Assembly (NCBI GenBank): GCA_965212545.1 | Contig: CBDBVB010000021.1 | Span: 496,001 to 560,000 of the forward strand | From: JABDIP01 sp965212545 | GTDB taxonomy: Bacteria; Pseudomonadota; Alphaproteobacteria; DSM-16000; Inquilinaceae | Length of the DNA: 64,000 nt | Direction: 5' to 3' | Part shown: piece by piece, positions 38,473 to 47,586 of the stretch | Position numbering within the stretch: position 1 is the first letter of the stretch | How the letters are laid out: every line of letters begins with the position of its first letter | The notes under the pieces: generated by a model | Told to the model about the DNA's origin: nothing | What the model saw: the letters and a program-made list of their open reading frames with translations, nothing else | Database searches by the model: none | Made by a program: the position numbers and the translations under genes

Positions 38473-38937
38473 ATGTCTTCTCGGATTTTGATCTGCCTGG
38501 CGGCATTCTGCGCCGCAATGGCACCCGCATTGCCCGCATCGGCGCAGTTTCGCATGGATACGTCGGCCGGGCAGGCGGCCAGTGCCATGGGAATGCCGAC
38601 TCTCGGCGACATGCAAGTCGGCGATAGCGGCTATGTCGCATCGTTCACCCCATGCATCGAACGCCAGGGTCTGTTCCTGCCGACCTTGGCGACGGTGACG
38701 GTTGAGCCGCTGGCCTTTGCCCAGAATCTGCGGGTCGAGGTCGATGCGGACGGCAATGTCGTTGCCGAGCTGTTCGTCGGCGATGATGTACCCGACCAGC
38801 GGCAGGGCTTGCGACAATTGGCGTTGACGATCGCTAACGCGTCCAGCTGTGCCGCGGAGAACTACTATTTTCCGAACGACTACAGCGACCTTCGCGCGAT
38901 CGCGTCGATCAACGGATACACCTCGCTCGCGGCCTGA
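38473..38937 (+). CDS. Predicted secreted protein, function unknown
   Basis: A 154-residue protein with a clear signal peptide (ILICLAAFCAAMAPALPASA, cleavage near residue 24). The mature part begins with a Met/Ala/Gly-rich segment and holds two cysteines (FTPCIERQG and NASSCAAEN) that may form a disulphide. Beta-strand-like stretches such as QNLRVEVDADGNVVAELF follow. The start is the ATG at 38473 rather than the open frame from 38404, because the signal peptide begins there; the ribosome-binding site is weak. Not assigned to a family. Confidence 0.6.
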   Translation: MSSRILICLAAFCAAMAPALPASAQFRMDTSAGQAASAMGMPTLGDMQVGDSGYVASFTPCIERQGLFLPTLATVTVEPLAFAQNLRVEVDADGNVVAELFVGDDVPDQRQGLRQLALTIANASSCAAENYYFPNDYSDLRAIASINGYTSLAA

Positions 38938-39114
38938 TCGACTCGCTGGTGCGCTAGCCGGCCGGCGGAAAACGGCCCGACCTGTCGCGAGCCGGCGATT
39001 CCGGTCTGCGCCTTTCGACAAACCGGACCTCCGGTCGGCCCTCCGGCACTTGTGGCCTTCACGGAATTGTTGATAAGGCGGAGTATTTTCGTAGCCGAAA
39101 GTTGTATTCTGCAT

Positions 39115-39142
39115 TTGCTCGGCAGCAGAATATCGCTATGAT
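39115..39142 (+). promoter_or_regulatory. Candidate sigma-70 promoter for a small RNA
   Basis: TTGCTC (39115-39120) and TATGAT (39137-39142) are 16 bases apart; transcription should start near 39149. Confidence 0.5.
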
Positions 39143-39148
39143 GTTGCG

Positions 39149-39240
39149 TCTGGAGAGTAACTTTATTTCCTGACCTCCCTGTAGCCTGTTGATGGCACTC
39201 CAAGACTGACCGCCGCTCCTCAACGCGGCGGTCTTTTTTT
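39149..39240 (+). ncRNA. Candidate small RNA with a CCTCCC motif
   Basis: A short unit of about 92 bases bounded by the promoter at 39115-39142 and a perfect terminator at 39208-39240, in a gap with no protein gene. It contains TGACCTCCCTG (CCTCCC at 39174-39179) in a stretch without obvious pairing. The words ACCTCCCTG are shared exactly with the candidate RNA at 33483-33642, suggesting the same class of ribosome-binding-site-targeting RNA. Confidence 0.55.
39208..39240 (+). terminator. Rho-independent terminator
   Basis: GACCGCCGC and GCGGCGGTC form a perfect nine-pair stem with an eight-base loop, followed by seven T. Confidence 0.9.
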
Positions 39241-39368
39241 CAGGTCCGCGCTCCGGCCGAGCCGGTTCAAGCCGCATAGTTGCGCGTTGGTCGGGCTCTA
39301 GGGATGGACATTCACGCTCGGCGACGACACTCTCCGGAAGCCGCACCGAGCCCCGAATCACCAATTCG

Positions 39369-40451
39369 ATGCCTTCCGATCCTTCTTCAGCAGCGGACCC
39401 GCCGGCCGGCCTCGACCCCTCCCGACTGGATATCGAAACGCGCCAGTTGACGCTGGACGAACTGGTTCTGAACCGCGTCCGCGAAGGCGAACTGGATATC
39501 GGCGCGGCGGGTGGCACCGGCCGAGCCCTGGACGGACGTAGAGAATAGCCGGCTGATCGAGAGCATCCTGATCAGGGTGCCGTTGCCGGCCTTCTATATC
39601 GATGCCGTTGACGAAGGCCGATGGACGGTCATCGACGGCACCGCCGCCTGACCGCGGTCTGTACATTCGTGCTGGACAAGTCTTTCGCGCTCAGCGGTCT
39701 GGAGTATCTGACTGAGCTGGAAGGGCAGGGCCATGACGATCTGGCGCGGGCGCTGAAACGTCGCCTGGGCGAGACCCAGGCGACCGTGGAACTGATCAAA
39801 CCCGGGACGCCGACCGCGATCCGCTACAACATGTTCCGCGGATCAATCCGTGTCGGGACCGCGCAGGAGGTGCGCGAAGCGGTCATCCGGGGCCCGGTCA
39901 CGACCTTGATTGACTCCTTGGCGGATGGTCCGTCGTGCCGTGCTGCGGTCGGGACGGAAGCCGTGTGGCCGGCTCTGCGGGAGGCCGTCCTGAGGTTCCT
40001 GGCGTTCTTTGCGATCGCCCATCCGCCGTCGTTCGAGCCGCCGCTGGAGGCTTTTCTCAATCGGGCGATGGAGGCCCTGAACGAACGACTCGCTCGACGG
40101 CATGATGCTTCGCCACCTGCGCGGCCAACGGTTTGACGCCGCTTTGAATGCGCCGCGGCGGGTCTGTTCGACGCGGCGGCGTTCCGCGTTCCGAAAGCGC
40201 CGGAGGCGGGAGCGGGAGCCGCTTCAATCCGGCGCTGTTCGAGACCTGGTCGGTCGTGCTGGCCCGGCTGGATGCCGGCCGAAACCGATCGCCTGCTCGC
40301 CAGGCGCGAAGAGGTTATCAAAGCGTTCACCGAATTGCTTCACGATCAGGGCTTCGCCGCCGCGACCGCGCCCGGGACTGACGATCCCGACAGCGTCCTT
40401 GCGCGGTTCTCGGCGATCCATGATCTGGTGGGGCAATTCGTGAACGCATGA
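39369..40451 (+). CDS. DUF262-domain protein (ParB/Srx-like fold, GmrS-type; several frameshifts)
   Basis: Reassembled protein of about 360 residues. In order: a disordered Pro/Ser start, LTLDELVLNRVREGELDI, then after a break near 39503 PWTDVENSRLIESILIRVPLPAFYID, the active-site phrase VIDGHHRLTAV (break near 39650), RYNMFRRIN (break near 39845) and VLRFLAFFAI with FLNRAMEALNERL. These are the signatures of DUF262: R..W......LIES.L...P.P.....D, the DG..R.T loop and YN.F.RIN. In GmrSD and SspE the same domain is a nucleotide-driven module with DG(Q/H)xR. Further breaks near 40100-40280. No DUF1524/HNH domain is attached. The stop TGA overlaps the next ATG by four bases. Confidence 0.8.
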
Positions 40452-41527
40452 TCCGCACCCTTCGATTCCACAATTTCAAGTGCTTCGAGGACCAGAGCCT
40501 GGACCTGGCGCCGGTCACCCTGTTGACCGGCCTCAACGGCATGGGCAAGTCCTCGACCATCCAGGCGCTGCTGTGCCTGCAGCAATCCAGCGGCGACCGG
40601 CTGTCGCTCAATGGCGAGCTGGTGCAGATCGGCACCGCCTCCGACGCGCTGTACGAGCACGCCGCCGATGACGAGATCGGCATCGCCGTCGACGATCGCG
40701 AGTACCGGTTCGTCTACGATCAGGCGACCGCCAACGAACTGGTGGCGGCTGACGGTGCGCCGGCCCTGGACCATCCCGCTGGACGCGGATGGCTGGCAGT
40801 ACCTGAACTGCGAGCGGTATGGCCCGCGCAGCGCCTGGCGATGAACGACACGGTGGTGCGCGACCGCCGGCAGCTCGGCATTCGCGGCGAGTTCGCCGCC
40901 CATTTCCTGGCCGTGCATCAAAAGCTCACCGTGCCCAAGCATCTGCGCCATCCCGATGCCGCCGGCAACATGCTGCCGGCCCAGGTCGATGCCTGGATGG
41001 GCGAGGTGTCGCCGGGCACCAGGCTGGACGCCATGCCGCTGCCCGAGGTCGACCTGGTCCGCCTGTCGATCAATTTCGCCGACCGCCAGGGCAAGACCCG
41101 GGGCTATCGGCCGACCAATGTCGGCTTCGGCATCAGCTACATCCTGCCGGTCATCATCGCCGGACTGGCGGCCGCGCCGGGCTCGCTGCTGATGGTCGAG
41201 AACCCCGAGGCGCATCTGCATCCGCGCGGCCAGGCCCGCATGGGCGAGTTCCTGGCCCTGGTCTCCCAGGGCGGCGTGCAGGTCCTGCTGGAGACCCACA
41301 GCGACCATCTGCTGAACGGCATCCGGCTGGCGGTGCATGGCGGCCGTGTGCCGCCGGACGATGTGGCGATCCACTATTTCGTCAAGGAAGCCGACAAGGG
41401 CCGCTCGGTCCACAAGGTGGTCTCACCTAGAATCGACCGCAATGGCCGCATCGACAGTTGGCCGGACGGTTTCTTCGACGAGTGGGACAACGCCCTCAAC
41501 CACCTCATCCTGCCGGCGGCGGAATAG
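40448..41527 (+). CDS. AAA15-family ATPase, DUF3696 type (SMC/OLD-like)
   Basis: A 359-residue ATPase of the ABC/SMC-like AAA15 group. Walker A is GLNGMGKSS after the typical N-terminus MIRTLRFHNFKCFEDQSLDL; the signature/Walker B region is VENPEAHLHPRGQ and the switch histidine is in ETHSDHLLNGIR, matching DUF3696 proteins. A short stretch (about 40760-40836) reads better in another frame, as DADGWQYLNCERYGPRSAW, the family's YL...R.GPR motif, so two compensating indels hide there while the gene stays open. It overlaps the DUF262 gene by four bases, and the third gene follows after nine bases. Confidence 0.88.
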   Translation: MIRTLRFHNFKCFEDQSLDLAPVTLLTGLNGMGKSSTIQALLCLQQSSGDRLSLNGELVQIGTASDALYEHAADDEIGIAVDDREYRFVYDQATANELVAADGAPALDHPAGRGWLAVPELRAVWPAQRLAMNDTVVRDRRQLGIRGEFAAHFLAVHQKLTVPKHLRHPDAAGNMLPAQVDAWMGEVSPGTRLDAMPLPEVDLVRLSINFADRQGKTRGYRPTNVGFGISYILPVIIAGLAAAPGSLLMVENPEAHLHPRGQARMGEFLALVSQGGVQVLLETHSDHLLNGIRLAVHGGRVPPDDVAIHYFVKEADKGRSVHKVVSPRIDRNGRIDSWPDGFFDEWDNALNHLILPAAE

Positions 41528-41536
41528 GAGCGGGCC

Positions 41537-42487
41537 ATGGAGATGATCTTCAACGAGCTCAGCCTCGACCCGCCGTTCGACGATTCCTATCTGGCCCGCG
41601 ACAAGATCGCGACCTTCGTGCGCACCATGGCGGTGGCGCGGATCCGCGGTGTGCTCGGCCCGCTGAGGACCCCCAGCAATTTCTGCGCCTTGGAACTGGC
41701 ACCCGGCTATTCGATCGGGGCGTGGTTCGTCGATGACACGGTCGAGCGCGAGTTGAAGGGCCGGCTGCGCAGCGAGGCGACCAAGGCGCCCTATCTGGAA
41801 GAGCTGTTCGAGGCCTTCGAGATGGCCAATGACGCCCTCGCCGAGGTGCAGTTCGACGGCTTGGCCGGACTGGGCCTCGGATTGGCGGCGTTCTGCGAGC
41901 TGCCGTTGCTGAGCTTCGCGGCGGAACGCTGGCAGGAGGTCGAACTGACCGTCGAAACCCACCTCCTGACCGAGCAGGAGGAGGCGGTCGAGACCCAGGC
42001 GGTGGTCAACTGGCACGACCCGAAATCGATCGGTGGCTTCGAGACCTGGATCGATGATCGGCAGCGCTCGGAGATCCGCGACGGCCCGGAATTGCTCGCC
42101 CAGTCCGAAGATGTCCTGCCGCGGCTCGACTTCGTGCCCGCCTGTCGCGACCAATCGCCGCCCTGACCGGCAACGAACGCCCGTTCCGGGAGGTCGTCCG
42201 CCACCTGATGGCGCTGAACCGCCGAGCCGCGACCTGGTTCGACGGGCCGTTCGAGGCCGGTTGCGAGGTGCCGTGCTCGGACGAGAGCGAGACCGTGCTC
42301 AACAACGCACGCTTCCGCCAGGCCCGCAGCTTCGTCTGCGACGACGGCGAGACGCGGGTGTTCTCCTGGCACACCAAGATCAATGCGCAGGCGTGGCGCA
42401 TCCATTTCATCGCCGACGCCGCGACGCCGGCGCGTGTTGGTCGGCTATGTCGGCCGCCACTTGCCGACGGCGCAAGACCGGACCTGA
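41537..42487 (+). CDS. Third gene of the DUF262-AAA15 cassette, function unknown (two frameshifts)
   Basis: About 315 residues when joined across breaks near 42160 and 42437. It starts with MEMIFNELSLDPPF (TAGGAG upstream) and continues IATFVRTMAVARIRGV and RTPSNFCALELAPGYSIGAW, with an acidic C-terminal half containing NERPFREVVRHLMALNRRAATWF and ending GRHLPTAQDRT at the TGA at 42485-42487. No named domain; proteins of this type are, to my memory, found downstream of DUF3696 ATPases. No transmembrane segments or nuclease motif are obvious. Spacing shows it is part of the same operon. Confidence 0.7.
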
Positions 42488-42553
42488 ACCGCAAATGGAA
42501 ACGGACCCGCCACGGGGCGGGTCCGCCATACAGAGTCGGCTATTGGCGCCTGC

Positions 42554-42848
42554 TCAGTTGGCCTTGCAGGGATTGCAGGGATTGGCGGCGCAGGGATTGG
42601 CGGCGGCGCAGGGGTTCGCCGCGGCGCACGGATTGGCCGCCGCGCACGGATTGCAGGGATTGGCCGCGGCGCAGGGGTTGGGACAACAGGGATTGTTCTT
42701 GGCCGCGCACGGATTGGCGCAGGCGGAACAGGGATTGGACTGGGCGACCTGCAATTCCAGGCCGGCGGCCGGAACCGCCGGTGGGCAGCGCAAACGCGCC
42801 GGCGGCCGTCGCCATCCCGATCGCAGCGATCGTCTTCTTGCCGAACAT
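42554..42848 (-). CDS. Secreted cysteine-rich NPC-repeat protein (one frameshift)
   Basis: A small protein of about 98 residues with an excellent ribosome-binding site (AAGGAG six bases before the ATG at 42848). The N-terminus is a signal peptide (MFGKKTIAAIGMATAAGAF); the frame shifts near 42780 and then reads AGLELQVAQSNPCSAC, followed by a low-complexity tail of eleven Asn-Pro-Cys triplets spaced by Ala or Ala-Lys, with 13 cysteines in about 60 residues. Such regular, exported Cys arrays suggest metal binding or disulphide cross-linking, but I assign no function. It converges on the AAA15 cassette and stands alone. Confidence 0.72.
42557..42736. repeat. Tandem repeat encoding (A)ANPC units
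   Basis: Imperfect 9-15-base units with the core GGATTG-CAGG / GGATTGGC(C/G)GC..GCGCA(C/G) on the plus strand repeat across about 180 bases. They encode the Asn-Pro-Cys array. Codons for each triplet are strongly conserved (AATCC.TGC), consistent with recent duplication. Confidence 0.8.
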
Positions 42849-43028
42849 CGATGTCTCCTTGCTCAACTCGCATCATAGGGACGCCGGCCGGGAGGCGGTG
42901 CCGAAGTTGGGCTGCCGGGGCACGGCGTTGACATCGACGATCTATCGATTCCTGCCGCGAAGGGCGAATCGCGTCGTTTCAATTGCTTGTGATGCGGGCG
43001 GAGGTGAGCGTGTGCCGCCGCCGGTGAA

Positions 43029-43174
43029 TCAGCCGGAACGTCGCCATTGATCGCGTTTCGGCAATGGGCGATCGTTCACGGCTGCCGCTTTCCGCTTCAT
43101 CAGGGGCGACACATTCCCGGCGGAATCGACGGTGAAGTCGATCGGTTTGACCGGCTCATCCATGGTCTGGGTCA
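43029..43174 (-). CDS. Possible small protein, low confidence
   Basis: An open frame of 48 codons from an ATG at 43174 (MTQTMDEPVKPIDFTVD) to the TGA at 43029. It has no ribosome-binding site of its own, but 42 bases upstream there is a very good one (AGGAGAGG, then TTCAAATG near 43215) in a neighbouring frame that stops after 19 codons. If one base is missing between them, as happens often in this part of the window, the gene would be about 62 residues. No family recognised. Confidence 0.3.
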
Positions 43175-43480
43175 TAGTCGGAGCGGGACTCGATGTCGTT
43201 GTCTGGCCGCTGCATTTGAACCTCTCCTGGGGGTGGCGGGATGTGACCCGCCCGGTTGGCCGGCGCGCTGCGACACGCTCGCACGGACGCACCACAATCC
43301 GATAACGGACAGAGCCGTCGGGTACATTCCCTGCGGGAGAGACTTTTTTGCGAATGAGTGCGCGTGGGTTACCGCGAGCCGGACTGGCCGCAACAACCTC
43401 AGATCCGCCCTCGACCACGCCAGCCGTAGCGCGGTCTCCGGTGACATCGATGCGGCGACTATGGGATTGGAGGCGGATTG

Positions 43481-43554
43481 GCTGGGGGACGTGGATTCGA
43501 ACCACGGTTCTCGGAGTCAGAGTCCGATGTCCTACCGCTAGACGATCCCCCAGC
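43481..43554 (-). tRNA. tRNA-Gln (anticodon CTG)
   Basis: The minus strand folds as a 74-base tRNA. The acceptor stem is TGGGGGA/TCCCCCA; the anticodon arm is TCGGA-CTCTGAC-TCCGA with anticodon CTG; the T arm contains GGTTCGAATCC; and the 3' CCA is encoded (43481-43483). Confidence 0.95.
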
Positions 43555-43745
43555 GTTGGGGTGCGGTCTCTAGCATACCGTTCGGTGCTTGTTAAGCCCG
43601 GCGAGCACTCGGTCTGGCTTATTCGGCGCGGTGGCCGTCTTTGCTTGGCGGTGCGGTTGATCGCGCGTTAACATCGCCGTTAAGGAATCGGACCGCGCAG
43701 GTCGAAAGCAGGCCGGCGCATCAACAGGGAACAAGGGTCTGGATT

Positions 43746-44788
43746 GTGGCTCATGTCACCATCGACGGACCCGACGGCGATACCGCGATCCCCGGCATGC
43801 CGCCGAGGATCACATGCGCGGCGGTGGATCTGGGGACCAACAATTGCCGCCTCTTGGTGGCGCGGCCGACGCCGCGGGGTTCCAGGTGATCGACGCGTTC
43901 AGCCGGATCGTCCGGTTGGGTGAAGGTCTCGACAGCAGCGGACGGCTGGCGCCGGACGCCATGGGGCGGACTCTGTCGGCGCTGAGGATCTGCGCCGGCA
44001 AGATGCGCCGCCGCGGGGTCGATGCCAGCCGCGCCGTGGCGACCGAGGCCTGCCGGCGAGCCGACAATTTCGACGCCTTCCGCCGCCGGGTGCGCGACGA
44101 GGTCGGGCCTTGCGCTGGAAGTGATCAGCAGTGACGAGGAGGCCCGCCTGGCGCTCTATGGATGCGCGCCCCTGCTCGATCCGGAGATACCCTATGCGCT
44201 GGTCTTCGATATCGGCGGCGGCAGCACCGAACTGACCTGGCTGTCGATTGGCGGGCCGGAGGGCGCGCGGTTGGAGGACTGTGTCAGCCTTCCGATCGGC
44301 GTCGTAACCCTGTCCGAGCGTTTCGGCGGCGGCGAAGTGACGGATGAGGATTACGATCGCATTATCGTCGATTGACGACGCCGACCTTGAACAGCTTCGA
44401 AGAGCGCAACCGCATCGCCGAGAAGATCGTCGCCGGCAAGGTTCAGATGCTCGGCTCGTCCGGCACGGTGACCACGCTGACCGGCGTGTCCCAGGGTCTG
44501 AAGCGCTATGACAGGTCGCAGGTCGACGGCACCTTCATCCACGCTGCCGACGCCCGGCGCATGTCGCGCTGGCTGCTGGGATCTCAGCCCGGGCGAGCGC
44601 GCCGCCCAGCCCTGCATCGGCCAGGACAGGGCGGATCTTGTGGTGGCCGGCTGCGCCATGCTGGAGGCGATCCTGGACGCTTGGCCGGTCGACCGCCTGC
44701 GGGTCGCCGATCGCGGCGTGCGCGAGGGCATTCTCTTCGACCTGATGGCAGGCTGGCACGCCGCGGCGCGGCAGGCTGCACGGGCTGA
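43746..44788 (+). CDS. ppx: Exopolyphosphatase / guanosine pentaphosphate phosphohydrolase family (frameshifts)
   Basis: Ppx/GppA family, actin-like ATPase fold, about 345 residues when joined; it removes phosphate from polyphosphate or pppGpp. The phosphate-1 motif AAVDLGTNNCRLLVA, the RAVATEACRRA segment, the phosphate-2 motif ALVFDIGGGSTEL and the GSSGTVTTL motif are present but lie in different frames, with breaks near 43885, 44105, 44372 and 44580. The GTG at 43746 is the likely start and the TGA at 44786-44788 the likely stop, eight bases before rlmE. Without the breaks it is a normal family member; ppx next to rlmE is a common alphaproteobacterial pairing. Confidence 0.85.
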
Positions 44789-44795
44789 GCCGCCG

Positions 44796-45493
44796 ATGGC
44801 GCGCCAGCCCGGCTCGGGGTCGCGGCCGACGGGGCGCGGCCAGCACACCCGCGTCAAGACCGCCGGCAAGCGCAAATCATCCTCGACCCGCTGGCTGCAG
44901 CGGCAGCTCAACGATCCCTATGTCGCCGAGGCCAGGAAGCAGGGCTATCGCTCCCGCGCGGCATTCAAGCTGTTGCAGCTCGACGAGAAGGTCACATCTG
45001 CTGCGCCGCGGCCAGAGGATCGTCGATCTGGGGGCGGCGCCCGGCGGCTGGACCCAGGTCGCGGTAGCGCGGGCCAAACCGGCGGAGGGCGGCGGCAAGG
45101 TCGTGGCGCTGGACTATCTGGAGATGGACCCGGTTCCCGGCGCGATGATCCTCAGGTCGATTTCCTCGAACCCGATGCGCCCGAGCAGCTCAAGGCGGCT
45201 TTGGGCGGCCCCGCCGATCTGGTGCTCAGCGACATGGCGGCGCCGACCACCGGGCATCCCGCCACCGACCATCTCAGGATCATGGGGCTTGCGGAGGCAG
45301 CGGCCGCCTTCGCGTCGGAGGTCCTGGCGCCAGGCGGCGCCTTTGTCTGCAAATTGTTTCAGGGCGGCGCGGAGACAGACCCTGCTGGCGCAACTCAAGC
45401 GTGATTTCGCCAAGGTCCGGCACGTTAAGCCCGAGGCCAGCCGATCAGGATTCCTCCGAAACCTATCTGGTCGCCACCGGCTTCCGCGGCTGA
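44796..45493 (+). CDS. rlmE: 23S rRNA (uridine-2552-2'-O)-methyltransferase RlmE (frameshifts)
   Basis: FtsJ/RrmJ family, about 232 residues when joined. The basic N-terminus and RWLQRQLNDPYVAEA are followed by the K-D-K-E tetrad segments: YRSRAAFKL (Lys), LSDMAAPTTG (Asp), FVCKLFQGG (Lys) and SSETYLVA (Glu). The SAM site is VDLGAAPGGWTQVA. Breaks occur near 45000, 45150, 45370 and 45445. It modifies the A-loop of 23S rRNA during late 50S assembly. The start ATG (44796) lies in a frame that is open into the preceding ppx, an artefact of a ppx frameshift and not a fusion. Confidence 0.9.
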
Positions 45494-45610
45494 GGCGTCG
45501 GGCCGCGCCCCCGACCCGGTGCCCAACGGGGCATGCTGCGCTTTCGGCATCGGGCGCAGTCGGATATGGTCAGGCGATCAGTTGGATCAATGGACATTTG
45601 GAGGACAGGT

Positions 45611-46877
45611 ATGGGCAGATAGATCCCGGGCCAACCGGGCGGTTGATGGCCGGCGCGATCTTGGCTTCGGTGCCTTGGTGGGCCGGTGCCGCCCGGGCCC
45701 AGGATATTCCGGTGGTCGCCACGCCGCTCCAGTTGGAGGCGGCGCAGTTCGTTTCGGGCGAATTGATGTCCGGCCCCAACCACCAGGTCCAACCGATCGC
45801 GTTCAGTGACGGTTTCGTGACCTCCTATACGCTGAGCACCGAGTGGGGCGACGTGCCGGCCGCCGGCAACTACCGCCTGCGCGTGCGGATTCAGGAAGCC
45901 AATGCCCTCAATGCGCTGGATGAAATGAGCCGGGCCGGCGTTTTCGGTGACAGTCTGCTCGAAGGGGCGATGGCGCCGGTCGACGGCGCGGTCGCCCTGG
46001 TCACCGACCCGGTCAATACGGTGAGCGACGCCGCCGAGGGTGTTGGAACCTGGTTCGGCAACATTGCCAACTCGATCACCAGCGATGATCCCAATCAGGA
46101 GGGCGCCTTGTCCGCGGCGGTCGGCTGGGCGGCGACCAAGCGCTCCTTTGCCGTGGAAATGGGCGTCGATCCCTATACCGACTGGGAGCCATTGCAGGAG
46201 GCCTTGTCCTCCGTCGGCCAGGCCGCCTTTGCCGGCGGGCATCACGGCGAAGGTGGCGATGGGGCGCCGTGACCCGGGATACGGATTTCGCAATGCCGGT
46301 CCTGGCGCTGAGTCTGACCGATTCGATGAAGAGCAAGCTGGCCGACAACCCGCCGGAACGCCTTGCCGAACTGAACCGGGCCGAGATGGCGGAACTTGGC
46401 ATATCCGATGCCGCCATCACGCCGTTCCTGGACAATCACAACTACTCTCCCCAGGAAAAGGTCCAGTTCGTCGACGCCCTTAATCGCATGAGCGGGGTCG
46501 AGGGGCTCGAGGTTCTGGTGATCAATGCCGCCCGAGCGCCGGATCGCGTTGTCGCCAGGTACATGCAGCAGCAATCGCAGATGATCGCCACGTTTGCCGA
46601 GCAGACGCCCGTGTCGGTGTTCTCCACCCGGCAGGGGCCCTTGCTGAAGACCGGGGATGGCCGTGTCGTCGGGGTCTTCCCGCTGGACTACATCGCCTGG
46701 ACGGATCGTCTGGCGACAATCATGCCGACCCTGACGGCCGACGCGGATGCCGCGGGCGGCGTAACCGCCAAGGAGTTGTGGTTCGAAGGCAGCGTGTCGC
46801 CGGATGCCCGACAGGGCATGGAGAGCCACGGCTGGACCGTCAATGAGGACGTGCAGATTCTGCTCGGAGGCGCCTAG
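45611..46877 (+). CDS. Predicted secreted protein, function unknown (frameshifts)
   Basis: About 420 residues when joined. GGAGG five bases before the ATG at 45611 marks the likely start, but that frame stops after three codons, so a base is probably missing near 45620. The signal peptide ILASVPWWAGAARA then follows. The mature part has a beta-rich region with FVTSYTLSTEWGDVPAAGNY, a segment FGDSLLEGAMAPVDGAVALV, and after a break near 46245 a C-terminal domain (NHNYSPQEKVQFVDALNRM and IAWTDRLATIM). I do not recognise a family. The next gene converges on it. Confidence 0.65.
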
Positions 46878-46928
46878 ACCCAACCCGCCTCAGTGCCCAG
46901 GGATCCATGCCGTGGCTGGTGCCTGGAT

Positions 46929-47383
46929 CTAGACCGCCAGCACGCCGCCGATATGCATCTCGATTTCGGCGGGTCCGCCGTGGGTCAGGTCCTTCGTCAC
47001 CTCGCCGCAGATCAACGCGCGGGTGTGGCGGTCCAGCGTGGTGCGCAGATCACCCATCACCGAAGGCGGCGCCACCAGCACAAGCCGGTCGTATTCGCCA
47101 GCCTGGGCCGCCGAATCCAGCCGTTCGGCGATCGCTCTGGCGAATGCCAGCTTGTCCTGATGGTGCCAGTCGGCCTTCGGCTCCATGGCGTGACGGCCGG
47201 GACCGAAACGGTCATGCACCCGGCCGGGTCGGTCTGATCCGAGGTCGCGGGTCGGCTGGCTGTCCACATGCATCTCAAACGCCGGCGACCGTTGCAAGCC
47301 CTTGCCGACACCGGTGTTTTCCAGGGCCCGGGCGGTTGTTCCGTTCGCCACGAGGACCCAGTTTTGTGCTTGCTTGCAGGCAT
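46929..47383 (-). CDS. Host-attachment (AtsE-like) family protein (one frameshift)
   Basis: About 150 residues. The start ATG (47383) has AAGGCGG upstream and gives MPASKHK; after a break near 47355 the normal frame reads WVLVANGTTARALENTGVGKGL, which matches the usual N-terminus of the 'protein required for attachment to host cells' family. DKLAFARAIAERLDSAAQAG and LVLVAPPSVMGDLR, near the C-terminus, are its other signatures. The fold is related to archaeal release-factor (eRF1) domains; the biochemical role is unknown. Confidence 0.8.
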
Positions 47384-47586
47384 ATTGAAGCCGCCTTTCT
47401 CTTCCGAATCGTGCTGGCAGTGATGAGGTGCAGTCTAGCGCCGCCCCCATCCGCATGCCCTGATGCAGGTCAAGCGGACGTAGCGCCCCGACCAATTCGT
47501 CACGATCCCAAATGCGTTCTTCACATGCTGTCGCCCATGCGTATAGTGCGGCGAATTTCCCTGACGCCGGAGGATCCAGGCCGCCG

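Noticed and set aside
38119..39114. 331-codon version of the small helical protein gene
   Set aside because: The upstream 270 codons are antisense to the secreted protein at 38473-38937; only the last 60 codons follow a good ribosome-binding site.
42557..42736. CRISPR-like tandem repeat
   Set aside because: Units are 9-15 bases without spacers and encode an NPC amino-acid repeat; no cas genes are present.
44508..45404. Apparent in-frame fusion of Ppx and RlmE
   Set aside because: The fusion arises only because ppx loses its stop to a frameshift; the normal ppx stop (44786-44788) and an rlmE ATG (44796) are both present.
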